Source of the DNA: Devosia sp. | GTDB lineage: Bacteria; Pseudomonadota; Alphaproteobacteria; Rhizobiales; Devosiaceae | Assembly (NCBI GenBank): GCA_028290225.1 | Contig: JAQGKH010000297.1 | Coordinates: 1-9,812 of the forward strand | Direction of reading: 5' to 3' | Length of the DNA stretch: 9,812 nt | Shown: positions 1-8,395 of the stretch, one piece after another | How the letters are laid out: each line of letters opens with the position of its first letter | How positions within the stretch are numbered: the stretch's first letter is position 1 | Notes under the pieces: generated by a model | Databases searched by the model: none | The model's input: the letters and a program-made list of their open reading frames with translations, nothing else | What the model was told of the DNA's origin: nothing | Program-made: the position numbers and the translations under genes

Positions 1-916
1 CATCGAGCTGCACCAGATCGGCCAGGGCCGGCCGCTCCAGATCCTCGCGGGCCTGCAACCGGGCTTCGCGACTGGTTTTGGCGAACTTGTTCCACGGGCA
101 AACCGCCAGGCAATCGTCGCAGCCATAAATGCGGTTGCCCATCGGGGCGCGGAACTCGAGCGGAATGGGTCCCTTGTGCTCGATATTGAGATAAGCAAGG
201 CACCGCCGTGCATCGAGCCGATACGGGGCGGGAAACGCATTGGTTGGGCACACATCAAGGCAGCGCGTGCAGGAGCCGCAGTTCGGACGATGCGGGGCAT
301 CGGCCGGCAATTCGGCCGAGGTGAAGATGGCACCCAGGAACTGCCAGCCGCCCCAATCGCGGCTGACCAGCACGGTATGCTTGCCCTGCCAGCCCAGGCC
401 CGCGGCCTCGGCCAGCGGCTTTTCCATCACGGGAGCGGTATCGACGAACACCTTGACATCAGCGCCGGCGCGGCGCGCCAGCAGCCCCGCGAGTTCCTTG
501 AGCTTGCCCTTGATGATCTCGTGGTAATCACGATTGCGGGCATAAACCGAGATCGTGCCATGCGCGGGATGGGCCAGCCCCGCCAGCGGATCGCTTTGGG
601 GGCCATAGTTGAAGCCAAGCAGGATGATCGAGCGCGCCTCGGGCCACAAGCCCTGCGGGCTGGCGCGGCGCTCGGGGGTTTCGGCGAGCCAATCCATGTC
701 GCCATGCCAGCCCGCTTCGAGGGCCGCGTTGAGCTTGGCCGGCAGATCGGGTCGCGCTGCGGCAGAGGTTATGCCAAAGCTTGAAAATCCCAGCGCCGTG
801 GCGCGAGCCCGCAGTTCGGCTACGATCCCCTCGGGCGATGTTGCCGCGGTTGCGCTCGCCTTCCCCTCAACCGGGGCTGGCAAACCCTGCGCCAGATGGG
901 GAAGGTGCAGTTGCAT
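1..916 (-). CDS. queG: Epoxyqueuosine reductase QueG (3' end beyond window)
   Basis: QueG is a cytoplasmic cobalamin- and iron-sulfur-dependent enzyme that reduces epoxyqueuosine to queuosine in tRNAs for Tyr, His, Asn and Asp, the last step of the pathway. I translated 305 codons from the ATG at 916; the frame is open to base 1, so roughly the last 50-75 residues are missing. Visible landmarks are GWQGKHT (about 176-181), VDTAPVMEK with an Asp at 159 that probably corresponds to the catalytic acid of the family, and two ferredoxin-like cysteine sets: C213, C216, C219, C223 and C239, C266, C269, C273, the latter in YGCDDCLAVCPWNKF. The first 28 or so residues are Ala/Pro-rich and not family-like. 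A TTG at codon 12 is an alternative start, and no clear ribosome binding site is present. It starts 4 bp after the fzlA stop, so the two are probably cotranscribed. Confidence 0.95.
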   Translation of the reverse strand, partial: MQLHLPHLAQGLPAPVEGKASATAATSPEGIVAELRARATALGFSSFGITSAAARPDLPAKLNAALEAGWHGDMDWLAETPERRASPQGLWPEARSIILLGFNYGPQSDPLAGLAHPAHGTISVYARNRDYHEIIKGKLKELAGLLARRAGADVKVFVDTAPVMEKPLAEAAGLGWQGKHTVLVSRDWGGWQFLGAIFTSAELPADAPHRPNCGSCTRCLDVCPTNAFPAPYRLDARRCLAYLNIEHKGPIPLEFRAPMGNRIYGCDDCLAVCPWNKFAKTSREARLQAREDLERPALADLVQLD

Positions 917-920
917 CGCG

Positions 921-1598
921 CTAAAAATCCAGGTCGGCGTAGCCGGCATGGGGCGGCATGGCCACGACGCGGTCATTGAGCAGGGTGCGGAAGGCCGGAC
1001 GCGACTTGATGCGCGAATACCAGTCGCGCGTTTCCCCCGCCTTGCTCCAGTCCATGTCCCCCAGGTAATCGAGGGTGGAGAAATGGGCCGCCAGCGCAAA
1101 ATCGGCCAGGGTCATGCTGTCGCCACCCAGCCAGGAGCGGGTGGCCAGCAGCCAGTTGAAATACAGCATGTGCTCGTTGAGATTGGCCTTGGCGACCCGC
1201 AGCACCGAGGGGTCGGGGGTGGCGCCGCGCTGGTCGCGCTTGACGATCTTTTCTTCCAGCACATAGCGGGTGACTTCGTCATTGAGCTTGGTCAGCACCC
1301 ATTCCAGCAGGCGCCACATTTCGGCCCGCGGCAGGGGATCGGCAGGCACCAGCCCGGTCACCACATTGGGCGACCACAGGTCCTCGACCATGTGGATGGC
1401 GGCCAGGATGCCGACAATGGGGGTGTCCCCTTCGTCGAGCAGGATGGGCAGGGTCGCCGCCGGATTGATCTCGAGCAGCGTGGGTTCGCGCAGCCAGGGC
1501 TTGATCTCTTGCACATCCAGCGGCACGCCGTATTCGGCGCACATCAGGCGAACAAGCCGCGAGGAGGGATCAAGGGGATGGTGCAGCAGACTTGGCAT
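921..1598 (-). CDS. fzlA: FzlA-type GST-fold cell-division protein
   Basis: A 225-residue GST-fold protein: thioredoxin-like N-terminal half (HHPLDPSSRLVRLMCAEYG, residues 6-24; NPAATLPIL, 45-53) and helical C-terminal half (MTLADFALAAHFSTLDYLG, 162-180; WYSRIKSRPAFR, 193-204). The middle and tail match what I recall of alphaproteobacterial FzlA, including the very end, YADLDF. In Caulobacter, FzlA binds FtsZ, helps activate septal wall synthesis and is not a functional glutathione enzyme; the conserved C-terminal tail is needed for its division role. I chose the ATG at 1598 because homology begins there and an AAAAGAG stretch lies about 11 bases upstream. The frame stays open to an ATG at 1679, but those 27 extra residues (Arg/Ala-rich) do not look like family sequence. 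It leads a probable fzlA-queG operon and is divergent from uppP. A generic GST is the alternative. Confidence 0.85.
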   Translation of the reverse strand: MPSLLHHPLDPSSRLVRLMCAEYGVPLDVQEIKPWLREPTLLEINPAATLPILLDEGDTPIVGILAAIHMVEDLWSPNVVTGLVPADPLPRAEMWRLLEWVLTKLNDEVTRYVLEEKIVKRDQRGATPDPSVLRVAKANLNEHMLYFNWLLATRSWLGGDSMTLADFALAAHFSTLDYLGDMDWSKAGETRDWYSRIKSRPAFRTLLNDRVVAMPPHAGYADLDF

Positions 1599-1708
1599 GC
1601 GTGATGCTCTTTTCAGTTCCGGCCGTGGCTCGCCCGCTTGGCGCTCGGAACGAAGCACGCTAAGACCCGGCGCGGCCATGCGGCTCGCTACTGGAGTTAC
1701 GGGATCAG
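1599..1708. promoter_or_regulatory. Divergent fzlA/uppP promoter region
   Basis: This 110-bp gap between two divergently starting genes must hold both promoters if fzlA starts at 1598. A weak candidate for uppP is TTGGCG (1638-1643), 16 bases, then CTAAGA (1660-1665). Before uppP there is GGAG at 1693-1696, 12 bases from its ATG, and GGGA nearer. No TTAA-type CtrA box or clear operator is visible. The promoter hexamers are guesses; the regulatory role follows from gene orientation. Confidence 0.35.
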
Positions 1709-2518
1709 ATGAACGCCGATCAAGGTCTTTTTGTGCCGCTGATCCTGGGAATCCTCGAAGGGCTTACCGAATTCCTGCCGGTATCCTCCACCGGGCACCT
1801 GCTGCTGGCCGGGCACTTCTTCGGATTGACCCAGCCGACGACCTTTATCGTGCTCATCCAGTTGGGCGCCATTCTGGCGGTGATCACCGTTTACTTCTCC
1901 AAACTGGCGATGCTCCTGCGCGATGCACTGACCGGCAAGCGCTATGCCTGGCAATTCGCGCTATCGGTTATCCTGGCCTGCCTGCCGGCCGTGGTCGCCG
2001 GGGTGTTGCTGCGCGATTTCATCCAGGGCGATCTGTGGGAATCGGCGCTGCTGATCTGCATCACGCTGCTGGCGGGCGGGGTGATCCTGCTCCTTGTCGA
2101 CAGGATGCCGCTGCAGCCCCGCTATGACGACATCTATCAGTTCCCCTGGCATCTGGCGGTGATCATCGGCTTGTTCCAGATGCTCAGCCTCGTGCCCGGC
2201 GTGTCGCGTTCCGGCTCGACGGTGGTCGGGGGCATGCTGTTTGGCGCCAGCAAACGGGCCGCCGCCGAATTCACGTTCTTCATTGCCCTGCCGATCATGG
2301 TGGGCGCGTTCGGCTACGATCTCTACAAAAGCCGGGACCTGATCGATGGGTCCATTGCGCTCAACGTGGCTGTCGGCTTTGCCGCGGCGTTCATCGTTGG
2401 GGCGCTGGTGGTGCGCTATCTGCTCGGCTTTGTCAGCCGCTACGGCTTTGCGCCGTTCGCCTGGTGGCGGATCGCGGTGGGTGGCGCGGGGCTCGTGGCG
2501 CTGCTGGTGCTGCGCTAG
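1709..2518 (+). CDS. uppP: Undecaprenyl-diphosphate phosphatase (BacA/UppP family)
   Basis: This is an integral inner-membrane enzyme that removes one phosphate from undecaprenyl diphosphate, recycling the lipid carrier for peptidoglycan and other surface polymers; high dosage gives bacitracin resistance in relatives. At 269 residues it is of normal family length and mostly hydrophobic helices. The catalytic motifs are intact: EGLTE with E17 and E21, PVSSTGH with S27 and H30, and PGVSRSGST (163-171) with R167, the equivalent of the essential Arg in E. coli. The start is supported by the numbering of these residues matching E. coli at the N-terminus. Its stop lies 14 bp from the stop of convergent lolA, with no T-tailed hairpin between. 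Its neighbours fzlA, ftsK and lolA are also division or envelope genes. Confidence 0.97.
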   Translation: MNADQGLFVPLILGILEGLTEFLPVSSTGHLLLAGHFFGLTQPTTFIVLIQLGAILAVITVYFSKLAMLLRDALTGKRYAWQFALSVILACLPAVVAGVLLRDFIQGDLWESALLICITLLAGGVILLLVDRMPLQPRYDDIYQFPWHLAVIIGLFQMLSLVPGVSRSGSTVVGGMLFGASKRAAAEFTFFIALPIMVGAFGYDLYKSRDLIDGSIALNVAVGFAAAFIVGALVVRYLLGFVSRYGFAPFAWWRIAVGGAGLVALLVLR

Positions 2519-2532
2519 AACCCCGCCTTCCC

Positions 2533-3159
2533 TTATTTCGGCTGCGCGGCCGAATAGGTCGAGGGAATGGAGAAATAGGCACGCGGGATCTCCACGCCCT
2601 TTTCCACGTCATATAGCGAAAAGGTCAGTTCGGCGCCGCTGGGTTCCACCAGGCTCCACTGGCTCAGATCCTTGGTTGCCGTGTCAAAGATCAGCGACAC
2701 CTGCACGGTACCCGCGACGGTTTCATCGACCACCGTGATCGACATATAGCCATCCGAAGTAGTGACATCGACGACATTGGCATTGAGCAGGTCGATGCGG
2801 TCGCCCAGGAACTGGCGCAGCGGGATCGTGTCCTGCGGATAGGCGTAATAGGTCTCTTCCTTGCGGTTGAGCACGTAAAAGCCGCGCCCGATCGATACGA
2901 TCTCTTCCCGGCTGGGGGGATTGTAGCGGAAGCGGATCTTGTCGGGGCGCTCCAGAAAGAACGTGCCCTCGGTGCGCCCGCCATTGGTGTCGATCTGCAG
3001 GAAACGCCCGACCATGGTGCGGATGGCGGAGTTATGGGCGCCGATATCGGCAATCAACTGCTGCTCCTCGGCCGAAAGGGCACGATCCAGCGCCAGGCTG
3101 GGCAGCGTCGTGGCAAGAGCGGCCGAAAGGCCAAGCAGCAGAGCATCGCGGCGTATCAT
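2533..3159 (-). CDS. lolA: Outer-membrane lipoprotein carrier protein LolA
   Basis: LolA is the periplasmic chaperone that takes lipoproteins released by LolCDE at the inner membrane and hands them to the outer-membrane receptor. At 208 residues it is close to the E. coli size (about 203). The N-terminus MIRRDALLLGLSAALATTLPSLA is an export signal, with likely cleavage after A23 and no lipobox cysteine. The LolA-type half-barrel follows: VGRFLQID (50-57), GTFFLERPDKIRFRYNPP (65-82), then a run of alternating beta strands to IPRAYFSIP. The start is supported by AGAGGA 11 bases upstream of the ATG. It lies 106 bp downstream of ftsK on the same strand, a pairing also known in E. coli and common in alphaproteobacteria. 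A strong hairpin separates the two. The twin Arg in the signal is unusual for a LolA. Confidence 0.93.
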   Translation of the reverse strand: MIRRDALLLGLSAALATTLPSLALDRALSAEEQQLIADIGAHNSAIRTMVGRFLQIDTNGGRTEGTFFLERPDKIRFRYNPPSREEIVSIGRGFYVLNRKEETYYAYPQDTIPLRQFLGDRIDLLNANVVDVTTSDGYMSITVVDETVAGTVQVSLIFDTATKDLSQWSLVEPSGAELTFSLYDVEKGVEIPRAYFSIPSTYSAAQPK

Positions 3160-3208
3160 GGAGGGGTGTTTCCTCTGGGCTTTGGTGTTGAGATCAGCCT
3201 AACCAGCA

Positions 3209-3250
3209 ATTGCGGCAACAGCGGGAAGGTTCCCGTGCTGTTGCCGCAAT
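3209..3250 (-). terminator. Strong hairpin between ftsK and lolA (terminator or attenuator)
   Basis: Two 14-base arms (3209-3222 and 3237-3250) are perfect reverse complements. Inside them a second pairing, CGGGAA (3222-3227) with TTCCCG (3230-3235), nearly closes the loop, with a one- or two-base bulge. The hairpin begins 15 bases after the ftsK stop. Neither strand has a T-run after it, so it is not a textbook intrinsic terminator. It could limit readthrough into lolA, protect the ftsK 3' end or be a processing site. Confidence 0.6.
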
Positions 3251-3265
3251 GGGGTCGGGTGGGGC

Positions 3266-5992
<2,727 letters not shown>

Positions 5993-6056
5993 GGGGCACT
6001 ATGTTCTGGAGGGCCCGGGTGAATCCGGGCTGCATGGTGCCGATGCTAGAGCCGTG

Positions 6057-6078
6057 TGGTTAATCGCAGGCTAACCAT
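6057..6078 (-). promoter_or_regulatory. CtrA-like binding site upstream of ftsK
   Basis: In the ftsK direction the site reads TTAG-N7-TTAACC, seven of eight core positions of the known CtrA box TTAA-N7-TTAA, with the trailing C also matching. The same bases form an inverted repeat, TGGTTA (6057-6062) and TAACCA (6072-6077). The plus-strand CTAACCAT is one base off the TTAACCAT half-site associated with rhizobial CtrA. It is centred about 75 bp upstream of the ftsK ATG, a normal position for a promoter element. Binding is inferred from the match alone. Confidence 0.5.
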
Positions 6079-6342
6079 CGCTGCCGACCCGCGAAAAAGG
6101 GCCCGTCGCAAGCGAGGGACCCTGAGGCCCAGCCCCGAAGCCGGGCTTGAACGGCCATGGAGCGGGATTGATCGGGGAGTGCGGCCCATGCGGTTTGCGA
6201 GTGGGAAGCCTCGAGGACGGGCCAAGAGGAACACGAGCCGCACGCCACGATCAACTTTCGGTCAGCCCTGCCGGGATCACCGCTCCGCTGGAGCGATGGA
6301 AGGCGGAAGGGCCATGAGAATTACGCTCGAAACGGCAGGAAA

Positions 6343-6364
6343 CGGGCGGCCAGGAGGCCGCCCG
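6343..6364 (-). terminator. Terminator of the glnK-amtB operon
   Basis: A perfect 9-bp GC stem (CGGGCGGCC with GGCCGCCCG) closes a 4-base loop, 14 bases after the amtB stop. On the minus strand it is followed by TTTCC and more scattered Ts, a short but usable U-tract. The position and strand fit rho-independent termination of glnK-amtB, separating it from ftsK. Confidence 0.7.
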
Positions 6365-6378
6365 CAAGCATGGGTTTT

Positions 6379-7770
6379 CTAGTTGTAGGCGCGCTCGCCA
6401 TGGGTCGACAGGTCGAGGCCGTCCGATTCGGTGGATTCGGAAACCTTGGCACCGCCAAAGATCGCCTTGACGATCAGCATGGCCACGAAAGCGACGACGC
6501 CCGACCAGACGATCGCGATCGCCACACCGGTCAGCTGCACCATGAACTGGCTGCCGATCGAATAAGCGGCCGCATCGCCCAGCGGGTAGCCGCCAAGGCC
6601 CGGGCTGGCCACGATCGCGGTGCCCAGGGCGCCCACGATGCCACCGACGCCATGGATGCCGAACACATCGAGCGAGTCGTCGTATTTGAGCATGGGCTTG
6701 AGGTTGACCACGGCCCACAGGCAAACGATCCCGGCGATGGCGCCGAGCACGATGGCACCACCGACGCCGGCAAAACCGGCAGCGGGGGTGATGGCAACAA
6801 GGCCCGCAACCGCGCCCGAGACCGCGCCCAGGGCTGAAGCATGGCCACGAGTGATCCTTTCACCGAGGGCCCAGGCGAGGGCACCGGCCGCCGGCGCCAG
6901 CACGGTGTTGATCAGCGCAACGGCGGTCAGCGCGTTGGCTTCGAGGTTCGAGCCGGCATTGAAGCCGAACCAACCGAACCACAGCAGGCCCGCACCGATA
7001 TAGGTGAAGACGAGGTTGTGGGGAGCGATCGGCTCGCGCAGATAGCCCATGCGCGGCCCAAGCACCAAAGCGGCGACCAGGGCGGCAACGCCCGAGTTGA
7101 TATGCACGACGGTGCCGCCGGCAAAGTCATAGGCGCCCATGCCAAACAGCAGGCCAGGACCCGACCAGACCATGTGGGCCATGGGAATGTAGGAGAAGGT
7201 GAACCAGATGGAGAGGAAGGCCATCAGAGCGCCGAATTTCATGCGCTCGGCGATGCCGCCCACGATCAGGGTCGAGGTGATGCAGGCAAAGGTCATCTGA
7301 AAGACCACAAACACCATTTCGGGCAACTCAAAGCCGGCCGAGAACGTGGCAGCGCGCGAATCCAGCGTCACGCCTGAAAGGAAGAACTTGGAGAAGTCAC
7401 CGACAAAGGCCGAAAGCCCGCCTTCGGTCGGGCCGGCAAAGGCCAGCGAATAGCCATAGGCAACCCACAGGATGGCGATCATCGAAAAGCCCAGGAACAC
7501 CTGAGTCAGCACCGACAGGATGTTCTTGGCGCGCACCAGGCCGCCATAAAACAGCGCCAGCCCCGGCACGGTCATGACGACGACGACCATGGTGGAGACC
7601 AGCATCCAGGCGACGTCACCCTTGTCGACCACTGCCGCAGTTTCAGCGGCGGCGTCGGCGACCGAGGCACCGGCCTCGGCGAGCGGGGCAGCAGCATCCT
7701 GTGCCCAGGCTGGCAGCGCCAGCAGCAGGGAAGCAAGTGCGGCGCCTCCCAGAACCTTGTTCATCTTCAT
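6379..7770 (-). CDS. amtB: Ammonium channel AmtB
   Basis: This inner-membrane trimeric channel conducts ammonium/ammonia and is blocked by its PII partner when nitrogen is plentiful. At 463 residues it starts with a cleavable signal peptide (probable cut AWA/QD after residue 23) and a short Ala-rich periplasmic stretch, then about eleven membrane helices from residue 52. Family landmarks are intact: GLALFYGGLVRAKN (70-83), QMTFACIT (158-165), YDFAGGTVVHINSG (214-227) with D215 and H223, FGFNAGSN (268-275), and IHGVGGIVGALG (372-383) with H373, the twin pore histidines. The C-terminal tail GLDLSTHGERAYN (451-463) matches the conserved PII-contact region. The start is fixed by GGGAG 10 bases upstream. 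It lies 23 bp downstream of glnK in one operon and ends before a strong hairpin. Confidence 0.98.
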   Translation of the reverse strand: MKMNKVLGGAALASLLLALPAWAQDAAAPLAEAGASVADAAAETAAVVDKGDVAWMLVSTMVVVVMTVPGLALFYGGLVRAKNILSVLTQVFLGFSMIAILWVAYGYSLAFAGPTEGGLSAFVGDFSKFFLSGVTLDSRAATFSAGFELPEMVFVVFQMTFACITSTLIVGGIAERMKFGALMAFLSIWFTFSYIPMAHMVWSGPGLLFGMGAYDFAGGTVVHINSGVAALVAALVLGPRMGYLREPIAPHNLVFTYIGAGLLWFGWFGFNAGSNLEANALTAVALINTVLAPAAGALAWALGERITRGHASALGAVSGAVAGLVAITPAAGFAGVGGAIVLGAIAGIVCLWAVVNLKPMLKYDDSLDVFGIHGVGGIVGALGTAIVASPGLGGYPLGDAAAYSIGSQFMVQLTGVAIAIVWSGVVAFVAMLIVKAIFGGAKVSESTESDGLDLSTHGERAYN

Positions 7771-7793
7771 TTGATGTTTTCTCCCGATGACGC

Positions 7794-8132
7794 TTAAAGG
7801 GCAGCCGCGCCGGTTTCGCCGGTGCGGATACGGGTGACGGCCAGAAGGTCGAGCACAAAGATCTTGCCGTCGCCGATGCGGCCGGTCTGGGCGGAGTCGC
7901 GGATGGCGGTGGACACGGCATCGGCGAGCGCGTCTTCCACAGCGATCTCAACTTTAAGCTTGGGCAGGAAATGCACTGCATATTCGGTGCCGCGATAGAT
8001 TTCGGAATGTCCCTTTTGGCGCCCATATCCCTTTACTTCGGTCACGGTCATGCCATGCACATCGAGTGAATTGAGTGCCTGGCGAACCTCTTCGAGGCGG
8101 GATGGCTTGATTATAGCGATCACCAGTTTCAT
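7794..8132 (-). CDS. glnK: Nitrogen regulatory PII protein GlnK
   Basis: This is a cytoplasmic trimeric PII signal protein that reads 2-oxoglutarate, ATP/ADP and glutamine status. It binds AmtB to close the channel under nitrogen surplus. Its 112 residues are the exact family length. The T-loop is intact, with RGTEY placing the uridylylated Tyr at position 51, and the second family signature TGRIGDGKIFV is at 83-93. The C-terminus has RIRTGETG. An AGGGG ribosome binding site precedes the ATG by about 7 bases. The gene is first in the glnK-amtB operon and a sigma54-like promoter lies about 45-60 bp upstream, which fits nitrogen control. The linkage to amtB is why I call it GlnK rather than GlnB; glnB normally sits beside glnA. 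Confidence 0.97.
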   Translation of the reverse strand: MKLVIAIIKPSRLEEVRQALNSLDVHGMTVTEVKGYGRQKGHSEIYRGTEYAVHFLPKLKVEIAVEDALADAVSTAIRDSAQTGRIGDGKIFVLDLLAVTRIRTGETGAAAL

Positions 8133-8176
8133 TTGAGCCCCTTTGCAATCTGCGCTGGTCTGGATGCCCCAACAGA

Positions 8177-8193
8177 CTCAAGTGCCGTGCCAA
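8177..8193 (-). promoter_or_regulatory. glnK: Sigma54-like -24/-12 promoter for glnK-amtB
   Basis: On the minus strand the site reads TTGGCACG-GCAC-TTGAG. The known sigma54 (RpoN) consensus is YTGGCACG-N4-TTGCW: the -24 half is a full match, while in the -12 half the GC dinucleotide is GA. A start site about 12 bases on, near 8167, would give a leader of about 35 bases to the glnK ATG. RpoN/NtrC control of glnK-amtB is well established in proteobacteria. Confidence 0.5.
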
Positions 8194-8309
8194 GTTGCCT
8201 GCTTTGACAAACTCATTTGCTCTCAAGGGCTTAGGTTGAACGCTCTGCCGCAGACTCCTTGAAAGACGAGCGAATGCCTAAGAATTGGGCAGCCTCAAAG
8301 CAATTTGAG

Positions 8310-8315
8310 CATAAT
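8310..8315 (+). promoter_or_regulatory. Possible -10 element for the ubi-family gene
   Basis: CATAAT, one base off TATAAT, lies in an AT-rich patch flanked by a CAATT/AATTG inverted repeat (8301-8305, 8313-8317). The best upstream partner is TTGGGC at 8285-8290 with a long 19-base spacer. A perfect TTGACA at 8204-8209 has no well-spaced partner. A start near 8322 would leave a leader of about 74 bases. This is a guess from sequence shape only. Confidence 0.25.
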
Positions 8316-8355
8316 TGTGGCGGTCGCACGCGATGCTTGGTGCCCTTGCCTTGCA

Positions 8356-8372
8356 GGCACCGTGCACGTTCA
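8356..8372. promoter_or_regulatory. Possible NtrC enhancer site for glnK
   Basis: The bases match 9 of 12 defined positions of TGCACY-N5-GGTGCA, the enteric NtrC site, with the left half (GCACC) complete and the right half degenerate. It is roughly 190-200 bp upstream of the predicted sigma54 start, a usual enhancer distance. It also forms part of a GGTGCC (8339-8344) / GGCACC (8356-8361) inverted repeat. It lies in the leader of the divergent ubi gene. Confidence 0.25.
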
Positions 8373-8395
8373 ATGCGGGTATGGAGACATTTGCG

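Larger units (their letters stand above)
5993..6378. other. Gene-free region between amtB end and ftsK start
   Basis: These 386 bases contain no convincing gene. The open frames here are short, very Arg-rich and overlap one another on both strands, as expected of noncoding GC-rich DNA. What can be seen: the amtB terminator hairpin (6343-6364), a small perfect hairpin CGCTCC-GCT-GGAGCG (6281-6295), an AGCCC/GGGCT hairpin (6131-6147), the CtrA-like box (6057-6078), and a CCCGG/CCGGG pair with a GAATC (GANTC, the CcrM methylation motif) at 6021-6025. The ftsK promoter and leader must lie here. I cannot recognise a tRNA, 4.5S or 6S RNA in it. Confidence 0.6.

Noticed and set aside
1599..1679. N-terminal extension of fzlA to the ATG at 1679
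   Set aside because: The extra 27 residues are unlike the family, and a ribosome-binding-like AAAAGAG lies just before the ATG at 1598.
609..2127. Overlapping plus-strand open frames of 331 and 285 codons across queG, fzlA and the start of uppP
   Set aside because: They cross clear genes on the other strand or in another frame, have low-complexity composition and show no family motifs.
2537..2554. TTCGGC/GCCGAA hairpin near the convergent ends of uppP and lolA as a terminator
   Set aside because: The stem is only 6 bp, lies inside the lolA coding end and has no T-run on either strand.
6056..6382. A 108-codon plus-strand frame in the gene-free region before ftsK
   Set aside because: The product is Arg-rich throughout, has no domain, and the frame ends by running through the amtB terminator into the end of amtB.
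8315..8395. N-terminal extension of the ubi-family gene to the ATG at 8315
   Set aside because: A GGAGA site 8 bases before the ATG at 8396 and the immediate Rossmann motif favour the shorter protein.
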